DNA from: Faecalicatena absiana | Lineage (GTDB): Bacteria; Bacillota; Bacilli; Lactobacillales; Lactobacillaceae | Length of the DNA: 64,000 bases | Reading direction: 5' to 3' | Assembly: GCA_017309015.1 (NCBI GenBank) | Contig: JAEDAG010000004.1 | Coordinates: 124,001 to 188,000 of the forward strand | Shown: one piece after another, positions 9,841 to 18,303 of the stretch | Layout of the letters: every line of letters begins with the position of its first letter | Numbering within the stretch: the stretch's first letter is position 1 | Program-made: the position numbers and the translations under genes | The notes under the pieces: generated by a model | Told to the model about the DNA's origin: nothing | What the model saw: the letters and a program-made list of their open reading frames with translations, nothing else | Database searches by the model: none

Positions 9841-10028
9841 ATCAACTACCCCCGACCGAGGTCGGAGGTTTGCGACTAACTAGCGTGGTCCAAACAAACT
9901 CCCCGAAGAGAGTTCTCCCATAACCAAGCCCGAAGGCTTACGCTGTCGCTTCTCAAGCATCCTTGGCGGACCTCAGATGCTTCCGCAGATTGATTAACTA
10001 CGGCAGAACAGCACGTGTACGCACTGCT
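9841..10028 (-). ncRNA. Putative omega-RNA / right end of the TnpB element
   Basis: Directly after tnpB on the same strand lies about 185 bases of dense secondary structure. It includes GTAAGCCTTCGGGCTTGG, GAACTCTCTTCGGGGAGTT and the terminal hairpin CCGACCTCGGTCGG, ending GGGGGTAGTTGAT near 9841. This matches the known arrangement of omega-RNAs, which overlap the 3' end of tnpB and the right end of IS200/IS605-type elements. The guide would be the flanking host sequence just below 9841. Exact ends are not proven. Confidence 0.7.
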
Positions 10029-11309
10029 CTAATCTGTTTGTTTCTTTGATTTCTTGACTTTGGCTTTCTTGGCTTCGCTTGTGCCGCGTTTGCTCTGATA
10101 CGATGGATTAGGCACGCCACTGACGTACATCGTTCCCAGCATCTGAATGTTCATCGCGGCGATGCGGTCGTCATTGGAGCGGTAGCCGCATCTGTCACAG
10201 ATGTACATGTGCAGTCCATGGTCACGGTTTTCTTTGGAGATCCGGCCACACTTAGGACAGCGCTGACTGGTATAGTGTGCATCTACCTTGACGACTTCAC
10301 TGCCATTCAGACGCGCCTTGTACTTGAGCTTTTGCTCAAGATCATAGAAAGACCAGGAATGGTGCTCATATCTGTTTTCCCTCTTGCGGTTGTAGACCGT
10401 ATCAAAGGTCACGTCAGTTAAGTCTTCAAGGACAAAGAGAGTGTCTGGTCCGTAGTGGCTAACGAGTGTCTTAGACAAGCAGTGATTGCAGTCGCTCATC
10501 CAGCGGTTCTCTCGATTGCCAATCTTGCGGATGCGTCTCTTTGAGCTTCTGGTGTTCTTAGCCTGCAGATGGCTGCGCAGCTCCTTATAGTGCTGACGCT
10601 TGCGGGCAATAGCCTTGCCGCTTATGAAGAGGGTCTTGCCCTTTTCGTCATAGCAGGCAGCGATCTGCCGCAGGCCACGGTCAATTCCGACAACATGGCG
10701 AGTCTGCTCAATCTCATAATCAGGGAAGGACTTGGTTGCGCTGATGTGCATAAACCAGTGCTTGCCGGATTTAAGAATCCTGGCAGTGCCAAAAGTCCAT
10801 TCGTCATTCAGATACTGCTCAAAGCCGGGCATGGCAATCTCGCATTCAATCCGCCCGTCAAGGGTGTTGACGGACACGATCTTGCCGTTCTGCTTAAAGG
10901 AATAGTCCCGGCCTCTGACCTCATCCAGCTGCGGTCGCTTAAAGAAGATTGGCTCCCAAAGCCAGTCAAGATCGCGCTGAACAGAATAGCAGCCCTCGCC
11001 TTGGGGCGCATTGATGTCGTGGATTTTATACGGCTTTTGACCAAGCTGAGTTTGAACAGACTTGTATCTGGCAATAACGGTCTTCAAAACAGACTGAGCC
11101 ATTTGGGATCTGAGGCTGAACTTCTGTCGCAAGTCGGAGTAGAGTGCTTTGTTCAGCTTTGCCTGGCGGAGTTCAAAGTCATGCTCAAAAACATATTGGG
11201 ATACGAAGTTGCAGCCCTGTCTGTAAATTTCCATGCTGTCTGCCAGCGATTTGGCATTGTCGGAACTGGCCACTTTGATGTGAGCCTTAATGGTCAAAGA
11301 AATTTCCAT
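10029..11309 (-). CDS. tnpB: RNA-guided endonuclease TnpB (IS200/IS605 family)
   Basis: 426 aa with an intact RuvC-like nuclease: VVGIDRGLRQIA (Asp210), FVLEDLTDV (Glu295), and NDDRIAAMNIQ (Asp381) after a zinc ribbon CPKCG...CDRCG (residues 351-374). The N-terminal half is the usual TnpB nucleic-acid binding region and the C-terminus is lysine-rich. In characterised relatives TnpB cleaves DNA directed by an omega-RNA, helping the element persist. An extended -10 (TGTTATAAT) lies about 30 bases before ATG 11309. No disruption seen. Confidence 0.93.
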   Translation of the reverse strand: MEISLTIKAHIKVASSDNAKSLADSMEIYRQGCNFVSQYVFEHDFELRQAKLNKALYSDLRQKFSLRSQMAQSVLKTVIARYKSVQTQLGQKPYKIHDINAPQGEGCYSVQRDLDWLWEPIFFKRPQLDEVRGRDYSFKQNGKIVSVNTLDGRIECEIAMPGFEQYLNDEWTFGTARILKSGKHWFMHISATKSFPDYEIEQTRHVVGIDRGLRQIAACYDEKGKTLFISGKAIARKRQHYKELRSHLQAKNTRSSKRRIRKIGNRENRWMSDCNHCLSKTLVSHYGPDTLFVLEDLTDVTFDTVYNRKRENRYEHHSWSFYDLEQKLKYKARLNGSEVVKVDAHYTSQRCPKCGRISKENRDHGLHMYICDRCGYRSNDDRIAAMNIQMLGTMYVSGVPNPSYQSKRGTSEAKKAKVKKSKKQTD

Positions 11310-11445
11310 TGGTCATGCCTTCTTTCACTAAATATATTATAACATAAAGGTAGTGAAAACGGCCAATAGAATACTAATTATCTAGAGAATTTAGAAAGGA
11401 GAAAGGCGCGCTCCCACCTCGATTGAAATCGAAGGTTTCCGCGCG

Positions 11446-13089
11446 CTACATATTCATGAAATTCAGCAGATCCCGAGGCCGGCGCACGCAGAAAACTTCA
11501 TCTGCATATTGAGCATATTCCGCGAGAACCGAGTCCCCCGTATTCCATTTATTTGTTTGCTCCGTGTTCAGCCAGTACGTTTTCTTTGCCCTTCGGCTGA
11601 TAGTCTTAAAAGTCTCCGCTTCAGTGGGACGAAAGTTGTTTCTGGCGTCGCCAATCCAGATCACAATCGTCTCTCGGGTAAACTCTGCCAAATATTCCTG
11701 CCGCAGTTCGCGCAAGGGCCGCCCATAGTCTGAATAGACGCCATGGGTAGGAATCGTATTCAGGACCTTGTGCAATGCCTTATCTGCATTTGGCTGGTCA
11801 AACAGCTTGGAAATATCAAAAAGCGAATTGACAAAGGCAAAAGATTTGCATCCCCCAGCAAAAATGTCCTTCATAAAAAACATAAAAGTCAGCATCATCT
11901 CGCTGGCCTGGCGGCAAGAGCCGGAAACGTCAAGGAGCATGACAATCTTGCTTTTGCTTCTTCTCGGCTTGACATAGGCCAACTCAATCGGAATCCCACC
12001 AGTGCGGCAGGCCTTTTTGCAGATTTCTGCTACATCCAGCCGTTTCTTTTGTCTGGTCCGGATTCTTCGCAAAAAACGGGTCTTGAGCTTGCGGGCATTC
12101 TTCAGCAGATAGTCACGAATTTCTTCTTGCTCTGACAGAGACAGACTGTTGAAGCTCTTGTCCAGCAAGGCGTTTCCCTGGCCAAGAGAGAGCACGCCGC
12201 AGCGCCCTTCATTGAAGGCATTGCGAGAATGACGGCTCTGGGTTTTGACAATTGCCCGCTGGCTGATGCTTTTGCCCGTCAGTCCGCTAAGCAAGTTGTC
12301 CATTTCCTGCTTGGCTTGCTTGACCGAATCTGCCAGCTTGTGTTCTTGCGTCAGGATTTCCATGCGTCTGGCATCGTTTTCCGCGATCTGCCGCGCAAGA
12401 CGGCGGCGCTTTTGCTGGAACTGGTCCAGGAGCTTGACCTGCTTTGCGATTACATCCAGCATGGCGAGCGGATCTGCCGTGCTCATTACCGTCTTCATGC
12501 CGCCACGCAAAATCTTGCGCAGGCTATCCTGCTTTTCAGCCAAAGCGGCTTTCTGCCGTGGACTGCCTGTGGCGGCAATGACGGCCATATTTTGCAGCAG
12601 CTCATATTCCGGACATTTTCCAAAGACCAGTTCGTAGTCAGTTTGAACAGCCTTGAGGCCTTGCTGGATTTGGCTGGTTAAGCGTGAGGAAGCCGCGACC
12701 ATTTCTGCCGCATTAAGCTCCTTGCCCAGCAGCGCTTGCTTGGTCCGCGAAATTTCCGCCAGCTGCAAGGCAAATTCCTGATGCTGCCGTTCTTCTTCCC
12801 GCAGCCGGTTTTGGTAGCGGTCATGAGCCGCCTTAAGCGATTTTCGCCGTTGCAGAAAGTCCGCGAAATCTTGGTGGAAATACCGGGCTTCACGCTGTGA
12901 CTTCACCATGATCGTCTTTAAAAGCGGCTCGCAGGCTGCCAAGGTCAGATTCGTTTCATTGAAAGGGGCATCGCCCATTAACTTGAACACCAGCTCAGCA
13001 TAATCTGCCGGGATTTGATAGCCAAGGCTTTGCAGATAAATACCTAAGTCAATGACCTCAGCGGGCAAGAAACTCTGACCATTCATCAT
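11446..13089 (-). CDS. vWA (CoxE-like) domain protein partnered with MoxR ATPase
   Basis: 547 aa from ATG 13089, preceded by AAAGGAGAAGTGG; it overlaps the MoxR gene by 32 bases, so the two are coupled. The N-terminal 350 residues are mostly charged helices, including a likely coiled coil around RYQNRLREEERQHQEFALQL. The C-terminal domain has the metal-ion-dependent adhesion motif LLDVSGSCRQ (about residue 386) and VIWIGDARNNFRP, typical of CoxE/ViaA-type von Willebrand A domains that work with MoxR ATPases. The stop codon TAG lies exactly at the TnpB-element left end, so the natural C-terminus may differ. Confidence 0.9.
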   Translation of the reverse strand: MMNGQSFLPAEVIDLGIYLQSLGYQIPADYAELVFKLMGDAPFNETNLTLAACEPLLKTIMVKSQREARYFHQDFADFLQRRKSLKAAHDRYQNRLREEERQHQEFALQLAEISRTKQALLGKELNAAEMVAASSRLTSQIQQGLKAVQTDYELVFGKCPEYELLQNMAVIAATGSPRQKAALAEKQDSLRKILRGGMKTVMSTADPLAMLDVIAKQVKLLDQFQQKRRRLARQIAENDARRMEILTQEHKLADSVKQAKQEMDNLLSGLTGKSISQRAIVKTQSRHSRNAFNEGRCGVLSLGQGNALLDKSFNSLSLSEQEEIRDYLLKNARKLKTRFLRRIRTRQKKRLDVAEICKKACRTGGIPIELAYVKPRRSKSKIVMLLDVSGSCRQASEMMLTFMFFMKDIFAGGCKSFAFVNSLFDISKLFDQPNADKALHKVLNTIPTHGVYSDYGRPLRELRQEYLAEFTRETIVIWIGDARNNFRPTEAETFKTISRRAKKTYWLNTEQTNKWNTGDSVLAEYAQYADEVFCVRRPRDLLNFMNM

Positions 13090-14017
13090 CCACTTCTCCT
13101 TTACCGTTCCAAATGCCGGCACCAAATTTCTGCAAAATCTCTGAAACTGGTTCAAGATCCCTGCAGTCCTTAACCAGAATGCTCAGCGCGTTCATGGCTA
13201 ATTCCTTGGTTGCCTGCTCGTTTGCCTGCAAGAATTTGGCATAAGCAATTGCTTCAGCGATTGAGGGCTGATAGTGCAGCAGCTCTGCTTGCTGGCCAAG
13301 CTCAAACAGGGCAGCGGCGATTCCTCTGGCCAAGTCCGGTTCTGCGGCTGCCTTCTTCATAAGAATTTCCGTCAGCTCTTGCTTGCTCTTGCGCTCAATG
13401 TACAAGTAATTGCAGCGTCTTCTCAAGGCCCCGGAGAGTTCCCGGTAGCCATTGGAAGTAATGAATACCAGTGGCTTCTGATTGGCGGGACATTTAATTT
13501 CCCCTAGCTGGGGAATGGTCAGCGCATAGTCCTCCAAAAATTCATACAACATGTATTCGACTTCTTCTGGTGCCTTGTCGATTTCGTCAATGCAAAGCAC
13601 GCACGGGCCATCGCCGCTGATGGCCTTTAAGATCGGCCGCTTGATCAAAAAGTCGGGTCCATAAAAGTCAACGGCCAGGTTCGCCGACTGCATGGCCTGT
13701 CTTGGGCTAAGCCCTGCCAGGGTCTGTTCCAGCTTCGGCTTGAGCAGCTCCAGCATCAAAAGCTGCTTTTGATAGTCGTAATCATAGAGGATCTTGTCAT
13801 CAGTCAATCCGTCATACATCTGCACACGGCAGTATGGCAGCCGGAGTCCGTCAGCCAGGGCTCTGGCAACTGTTGTCTTGCCAACCCCCGGCTCCCCCTC
13901 CAAGAGCAGCGGCCTGTCTTGACTGATGCTGGCCCACAAAGCATAGAGCATCTCGGAGCTGGCAAGGTAATTTTGACTCATCAGGGCATCCCTGATTTGG
14001 CTTAAATTGAGCTTCAT
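13058..14017 (-). CDS. MoxR-family AAA+ ATPase
   Basis: 319 aa. Walker A GEPGVGKT (41-48), Walker B CVLCIDEID (139-147), sensor-1 VFITSN, and the arginine-finger region GALRRRCNYLYIE identify the MoxR branch of AAA+ proteins. These often act as chaperones that load cofactors or remodel a partner together with a vWA protein. First gene of the cassette; ATG 14017 follows AGAGGTTTGCA. Only a weak promoter candidate (TGGACA, 17 bases, TTAAAT) is visible upstream. Confidence 0.93.
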   Translation of the reverse strand: MKLNLSQIRDALMSQNYLASSEMLYALWASISQDRPLLLEGEPGVGKTTVARALADGLRLPYCRVQMYDGLTDDKILYDYDYQKQLLMLELLKPKLEQTLAGLSPRQAMQSANLAVDFYGPDFLIKRPILKAISGDGPCVLCIDEIDKAPEEVEYMLYEFLEDYALTIPQLGEIKCPANQKPLVFITSNGYRELSGALRRRCNYLYIERKSKQELTEILMKKAAAEPDLARGIAAALFELGQQAELLHYQPSIAEAIAYAKFLQANEQATKELAMNALSILVKDCRDLEPVSEILQKFGAGIWNGKGEVDDEWSEFLAR

Positions 14018-14251
14018 TGCAAACCTCTTTCTAAATACACGATCATATGTTCTGATTTGACTAAAATTTAACTACATTTTTTGCCCCTTGTCCACCCCAG
14101 TCCAAAGTGACCAGATCCCTTGTCAGATCTAGCTTTTACACTGTTCATTTTCTGTTAGATTCCAAGCAGGAAGTGGACTTGCGGGTGGCCAAAATTCCGT
14201 GAAATTTTTTCGCTATTTTTTCTGACAAAACAGGCAAAAAGTTAATGCAAC

Positions 14252-14289
14252 AAAAAAGCATGTCTTTAACTCAAGGCAAAGACATGCTT
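14252..14289 (-). terminator. Terminator of the MerR-quinone operon
   Basis: 12-bp perfect stem AAGCATGTCTTT / AAAGACATGCTT with a TTTTTT tail when read leftward. The 14018-14251 tract between it and moxR holds no recognisable gene. Confidence 0.85.
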
Positions 14290-14335
14290 ATTAAATTGGC
14301 TATTTGGTTACCGTTTACGGCAAAAATACGATTGC

Positions 14336-14662
14336 TTATTTGCGGATAAACTTCGCGTCTCCTGCAGCTTCCGGGGCAGTGACAAAGCGCTCAACTTGCA
14401 TATGCAGGTCGTACTTCTCACGAAGCGCGGCCAATTCCCCCATCATTGGGGAAGCATGGTGGGCATCCAAGGCCGCTTGATCGCGCCAGCTGTCAATCAG
14501 CAGCACGGTTTCCGGGTCGTTCATTGGAATAAAGTAATCATAGCGCTCGTTGCCTTCCTCAGCCCGAATACGGCCAGCTACGCCGCTTCTTTCCATTTCT
14601 TCCGCGAACTTGCGGGCGTTGCCATTTTCTCCAGTGTAATACAGATTTACAGTTAAGCTCAT
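14336..14662 (-). CDS. Putative quinol monooxygenase (ABM domain)
   Basis: 108-aa ferredoxin-like alpha/beta barrel of the antibiotic-biosynthesis-monooxygenase type. Features are NLYYTGENGNARKFAEEM, then ERYDYFIPMNDPETVLLIDSW with the family W, then DAHHASPMMGELAALREKY and a strand ending VERFVT. Relatives such as YgiN oxidise quinols or act on small aromatics. Start ATG 14662 follows AGGAGAAACAA, nine bases after the reductase gene. Substrate unknown. Confidence 0.75.
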   Translation of the reverse strand: MSLTVNLYYTGENGNARKFAEEMERSGVAGRIRAEEGNERYDYFIPMNDPETVLLIDSWRDQAALDAHHASPMMGELAALREKYDLHMQVERFVTAPEAAGDAKFIRK

Positions 14663-14671
14663 TTGTTTCTC

Positions 14672-15208
14672 CTATTCAAAATCCGCTAATGCTTCAAGGC
14701 GTGCTTGGTGCAGGTATTCGTTGTACTTTTCGACTTGGCTGGCCAGCGCGTCATCGGCAATTGAGGACGCACCGTCAGTGATGAACGGTTTGATGAACCT
14801 GGTATGGGTCAAGCGGCTGGTCGCTTGAAATGGCCGCAGCAGCTCATGAGCCGTGTATTTGGCAAAGCCGTCCCTGCCATAGTTTTTTGCCCCTGGCGAT
14901 ACGGCAATGACGACTTCCTTGCCCTCAAGGGCAGTTCCGCCAGTCCCGTATGCCCAGCCATATTCCAATACGTCATCTTCCCACTGTTTGGTCAAAGCCG
15001 GTGCCCCATACCAATGCATCGGAAACTGCAGCACGACGCGGTCAGCTTCAAGCAGGACTTTTTGCTCAGCGGCAACGTCAATCTTAAAGTCAGGATACAG
15101 GTCGTACATGTCCCGCACTTCAATATCATCATCCAGACCATTTATCAGTGCCAAATTTACCCTTGATTCTGGCAAATTTGGGTGAAATAGCAATACTGTC
15201 GTCTTCAT
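14672..15208 (-). CDS. NAD(P)H dehydrogenase (quinone), flavodoxin-like fold
   Basis: 178 aa (MKTTVLLFHPNLPESRVN...) of the MdaB/KefF/YwrO family. The N-terminal flavin-binding strand is followed by VVLQFPMHWYGAPALTKQW, the typical quinone-reductase motif, and AYGTGGTALEGKEVVIAVSPG near the active site. ATG 15208 follows AAGGAGGCAAAA; the longer in-frame extension lacks a ribosome site. It sits between a MerR regulator and a quinol monooxygenase, suggesting detoxification of quinones or electrophiles. Confidence 0.88.
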   Translation of the reverse strand: MKTTVLLFHPNLPESRVNLALINGLDDDIEVRDMYDLYPDFKIDVAAEQKVLLEADRVVLQFPMHWYGAPALTKQWEDDVLEYGWAYGTGGTALEGKEVVIAVSPGAKNYGRDGFAKYTAHELLRPFQATSRLTHTRFIKPFITDGASSIADDALASQVEKYNEYLHQARLEALADFE

Positions 15209-15218
15209 TTTTGCCTCC

Positions 15219-15626
15219 TTAGTCATCAAGGACGTGGTATTCGGCAAAATAACTCTTATGCTGCTTGATTTCGCCAGTCTCATACAATTTCAATTTGTGG
15301 TTCAGGCGATCGATCGACCGCTGAAGATCGTGCTGCTTTTCCACCAAAGCATCCCGCTGCTCGCGCAAGAGTTCTTCCTGGGCAGGCAAGGTCTGGTCGC
15401 CTTGCTGGATAAGGGAGACGTAGTCCAGCAGCTTCTCAACGCCAACGCCTGAGTGCCTCAAGCAGATAATCATTTCCAGCCACTTCTGCACGTCCTCCGG
15501 GTAGCAGCGCCGCCCGCTAGGGGTACGCGGCACGGCCGGCAGCAAGCCAATCCGCTCATAATAGCGCAAGGTATCCGGACTGATCTGGTACTTCTCGGCA
15601 GCTTCAGTAATCGTCAATTCCGTCAT
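15219..15626 (-). CDS. MerR-family transcriptional regulator
   Basis: 135 aa: N-terminal winged helix-turn-helix MTELTITEAAEKYQISPDTL then RYYERIGLLP, a long dimerisation helix (EELLREQRDALVEKQ...), and a short C-terminus with no cysteines, so metal sensing is unlikely. ATG 15626 follows AAAGGACGTGATAAGA; the upstream GTG at 15635 is too close to that site. First gene of its operon, with its palindromic operator in the promoter. It resembles regulators of aldehyde, quinone or disulfide stress genes. Confidence 0.9.
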   Translation of the reverse strand: MTELTITEAAEKYQISPDTLRYYERIGLLPAVPRTPSGRRCYPEDVQKWLEMIICLRHSGVGVEKLLDYVSLIQQGDQTLPAQEELLREQRDALVEKQHDLQRSIDRLNHKLKLYETGEIKQHKSYFAEYHVLDD

Positions 15627-15651
15627 TCTTATCACGTCCTTTGATTGTTAC

Positions 15652-15682
15652 TTTACTACTTGGAGTGCACTTCAAGTAAAGC
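15652..15682 (-). promoter_or_regulatory. MerR-type promoter with 19-bp spacer and palindromic operator
   Basis: Leftward, CTTTAC and GTAAAG hexamers are separated by 19 bases. The spacer holds the near-perfect palindrome ACTTGAAGTGCACTCCAAGT (15658-15677). An over-long spacer with a central dyad is the hallmark of MerR-activated promoters, so the regulator probably controls its own operon. Confidence 0.75.
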
Positions 15683-15701
15683 CTTTTTGGTCTTTTTTAC
15701 G

Positions 15702-15732
15702 AAAAAAACGGCTCCGCGGAAAACCGCGAAGC
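15702..15732 (-). terminator. Terminator of the 63-aa membrane protein gene
   Basis: Stem GCTTCGCGG / CCGCGGAGC, loop TTTT, followed by CGTTTTTTT. Confidence 0.85.
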
Positions 15733-15755
15733 TATTTTTCCAGAAATGCCTTGCT

Positions 15756-15947
15756 TTAAAAGCCAAACTTGTGATTGTGCATCAAGATCTTCTTGACGAC
15801 TTCTTTGATTAAATAATACCCGACTGCAATTGCCACGGCTGCAATCAGCATCGTGGTCGTATAACTAGGATACATGAAAAACACGATGGTTAAGGTAACG
15901 ACGGCGATAATACCAACGACCGCGTCAGCAATTCTTTCACCAGACAT
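15756..15947 (-). CDS. Small membrane protein, two transmembrane segments
   Basis: 63 aa, MSGERIADAVVGIIAVVTLT..., with two hydrophobic helices (about residues 9-27 and 31-48) and a basic C-terminus KKILMHNHKFGF. ATG 15947 follows GAGGTGACAATT. Monocistronic, with promoter TTACAT-17-TATAAT and its own terminator. No family recognised. Confidence 0.75.
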   Translation of the reverse strand: MSGERIADAVVGIIAVVTLTIVFFMYPSYTTTMLIAAVAIAVGYYLIKEVVKKILMHNHKFGF

Positions 15948-15972
15948 AATTGTCACCTCATATCTTATGCAA

Positions 15973-15986
15973 AGCAAGCGTTTTCT
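15973..15986 (-). promoter_or_regulatory. Candidate cre site (CcpA operator)
   Basis: AGAAAACGCTTGCT is close to the cre consensus. It lies just downstream of the TATAAT (15995-16000) of the small membrane protein gene, where CcpA binding would repress. Confidence 0.45.
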
Positions 15987-16023
15987 TTATAGCTATTATA
16001 ACGCTTTTGCCGCGTGAATGTAA

Positions 16024-16851
16024 CTAAAGAACGATCTCCTGGCCCAAAGCTATGGCCCGCGCGTCCGTATAATGGCCAATATAATGCGTCCAGGCGATTG
16101 GCAGGGAAGCTGGGGTGATCTCTTTAAGCAGATCATAGACCGTGCTCTCCTGCCCTTTTTCTTCCAGCTCAGTGAAAGTTCCCAGGAGAATCCCGCTGAC
16201 CTGGTCAAAAAGCTCCAGCTGCCGGCACTGCTCCAGCAGGGTGGCAATGCGGTAGACTCCGCCACCATAGCTTTCCAGCAGGAGGATCTTCCCCGAAAAA
16301 TCAGGCCAGTATTCAGTCCCTGCCAGCTTAAGCAGACAGCGAAGATTGCCGCCAAGTACTTCCCCGCGCAGCTCGCTGCCACGCAAGAAGGTGGCCTTCA
16401 GGCATTCTGGCGCGAACTTGCCTGTCAGGACCTGTTCATTGAAATAGTACTGTTCTTCACGTGAGTGGTCATAAATCAGGTTCCGCGCCTGAAAGTTGAC
16501 GGCGGTATTGCCGTTTTTGACCAACGCGTTCAGAATCGTTGTCAAGTCGCTATAGCCAAAAAAGGCTGCTCGGCTGTCCTTGATCGCTGGAAAATCGATG
16601 TATGGCAAGACCGTATTGGCCAAATCGCCGCCCGAGACGTCAAAAATATATGCCATGTCCGGATCCAGGAAAAAGCTGGTCAGTTCCGCCCCACGCTTCG
16701 GGCCACGCCCAGCCAGCCGTTGGTCATACAAATACTCGCTCTCCGTGACGCTCAAGCCAAAAGAAGCCAATACGCTCTTTAGTGCATTGACTTCTCCCTT
16801 GCGGTCTAAGGTCAGCGGATCGGAGCAAGCCGTCAATGCTGCTTTCTTCAT
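16024..16851 (-). CDS. S66-family peptidase (LD-carboxypeptidase / MccF-like)
   Basis: 275 aa. The family triad is visible: serine in FFGYSDLTTIL (nucleophile elbow), glutamate in LLLESYGGGVYR, histidine in THYIGHYTDARA. N-terminal DPDMAYIFDVSGGDLANTVLPY is also typical. Members cleave murein L,D-tetrapeptides or peptide-nucleotide antibiotics; the sequence does not decide between them. There is no signal peptide, so it acts in the cytoplasm. ATG 16851 follows GTGAGGCTTGG. Confidence 0.88.
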   Translation of the reverse strand: MKKAALTACSDPLTLDRKGEVNALKSVLASFGLSVTESEYLYDQRLAGRGPKRGAELTSFFLDPDMAYIFDVSGGDLANTVLPYIDFPAIKDSRAAFFGYSDLTTILNALVKNGNTAVNFQARNLIYDHSREEQYYFNEQVLTGKFAPECLKATFLRGSELRGEVLGGNLRCLLKLAGTEYWPDFSGKILLLESYGGGVYRIATLLEQCRQLELFDQVSGILLGTFTELEEKGQESTVYDLLKEITPASLPIAWTHYIGHYTDARAIALGQEIVL

Positions 16852-16902
16852 CCAAGCCTCACTTTACATAATTATTGATATGTTTTTGTTTCTTGATTTT
16901 TC

Positions 16903-18303
16903 CTACTGCCGCAGGCCTTTAGGGTAAAAGTTTTTCAGCTGCCCACTTGTGGTCAGCTTGCCGAAACTGAAGACCTGGCCCTTAGAGGCAACCAGAACGA
17001 ACCCCTTGAGCTGACTGGCTGTCTGCAGGCTCTCCCCATGCAGGTAGCGCTCATATTGGCCCTCATCCAGGTCAACGACCCGGTCCTGCTTAATTTGCCC
17101 CAGAGCTTCCGCCAGCTGGTGGCTTGGCTCAAAGCGCTTCTTCTTCAGTATCCCCAGCTCCATCCCGTTGCTCAGGATCTTGAGTCCGCGCAAAGAATCC
17201 GGAGCAAGCAGCGGCACGAATACGTGATCCTTGCTCTTCTGCAGGCGGCTGGACCAGTTTTCAAGACCAGCTGGCAGCGAGAGTCCCTGCAAGGCCTCAG
17301 TCACATATTCCAGCTCTTCCCTGCTGATCTGGTCCTCGCGCCGGCCGCCCCGCTTCTTGCGCTTGTCCTGCTTGCGCTTTGCCGGCTTTTCCCCGCTTGC
17401 GGCGTTAGAAGCTGCTGGCAGGCGCAGGACCGCGACGAACTGTCCTTCGCCTAAGCCGTCCTGTGGCCAAAAGCGGAAGCAACGGGCCAGCTCAGGATTT
17501 CCGTTGCCCCATTCAGGCCGTCCCGCGGCTGTTGGCACGCCTTTCAGGTCCCGCTCTTCAACCGTGAAGCCATAGTTTTCTATCAGCCAGGATACGATCG
17601 CTTCGTCTTCTTCTGGTGAAAAGGTGCAGGTTGAGTAGACCAGTTGCCCGCCTGGCTTGAGCATTTTGACCGCTTCTCGCAGAATCTCCTGCTGTCGCGC
17701 CTGGCAAGTTAAGACATTGTCCTCAGACCAGTACTTGATGGCATCTTCGCTCTTTCTGAACATCCCTTCCCCGCTGCAGGGCGCGTCGACCAGAATCTCG
17801 TCAAAAAAGGCGGAAAACTTGCTGCTCAAGTCCTCTGAGCTGCCATTTGTCACTAAGGCATTGGTCACCCCCCAGCGCTCCAAATTTTCACGCAGGATTT
17901 TGGCCCGGGACGGGGAAATCTCATTAGCCACCAAAAGCCCCTGCCCTTGCAGCTTCTCGCCTAAAGCCGTGCTCTTGCCGCCGGGAGCGGCACAAAGGTC
18001 TAGCACCCGGTCACCCGGCTTAACGTCCGTCAAATGAGCCGGGAACATGGCCGCCGGGTCTTGGGAATAAACGGTCCCGCTGGTCCATTCCACGTCCTTG
18101 CCCGATATTTCACCGTAATAGGCGTTGGGGATGCCAGGAACCGGCCTTGACAAATCATAGCTGACTGCCGCGCCTTTCTTCAGGCTGTTGACCCGGAAGG
18201 CCTTCTTGCTGGGTTCATCCAAGGCTTTGAACAAGCGAGCGGCCTCGTCCTCGCCCAGCAACTGAGCAAATTTCTCTTTAAATTGTGCAGGAATTTCAAG
18301 CAT
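16903..18303 (-). CDS. rsmF: 16S rRNA (cytosine-C5)-methyltransferase, RsmF type
   Basis: 466 aa. The RsmB/NSUN catalytic domain carries LDLCAAPGGKST (SAM binding), EILVDAPCSGEGMFRK (motif IV Cys) and LVYSTCTFSPEEDEAI (motif VI catalytic Cys). A lysine/arginine-rich linker (KPAKRKQDKRKKRGGRRED) and a C-terminal RNA-binding RsmF-type domain follow. ATG 18303 overlaps the previous gene by eight bases (ATGCTTGA). Confidence 0.92.
   Translation of the reverse strand: MLEIPAQFKEKFAQLLGEDEAARLFKALDEPSKKAFRVNSLKKGAAVSYDLSRPVPGIPNAYYGEISGKDVEWTSGTVYSQDPAAMFPAHLTDVKPGDRVLDLCAAPGGKSTALGEKLQGQGLLVANEISPSRAKILRENLERWGVTNALVTNGSSEDLSSKFSAFFDEILVDAPCSGEGMFRKSEDAIKYWSEDNVLTCQARQQEILREAVKMLKPGGQLVYSTCTFSPEEDEAIVSWLIENYGFTVEERDLKGVPTAAGRPEWGNGNPELARCFRFWPQDGLGEGQFVAVLRLPAASNAASGEKPAKRKQDKRKKRGGRREDQISREELEYVTEALQGLSLPAGLENWSSRLQKSKDHVFVPLLAPDSLRGLKILSNGMELGILKKKRFEPSHQLAEALGQIKQDRVVDLDEGQYERYLHGESLQTASQLKGFVLVASKGQVFSFGKLTTSGQLKNFYPKGLRQ

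Larger units (their letters stand above)
9841..11446 (-). mobile_element. TnpB-only (IS1341-type) IS200/IS605 element
   Basis: About 1.6 kb, carrying tnpB without a tnpA transposase. The left end is a hairpin at 11406-11446 (GCGCGC arms at 11406-11411 and 11441-11446, with an inner stem of about CCTTCGATT / AATCGAGG). The right end is the structured tract at 9841-10028. The left-end hairpin touches the stop codon of the vWA gene at 11446. Movement would need a TnpA in trans. Confidence 0.75.
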
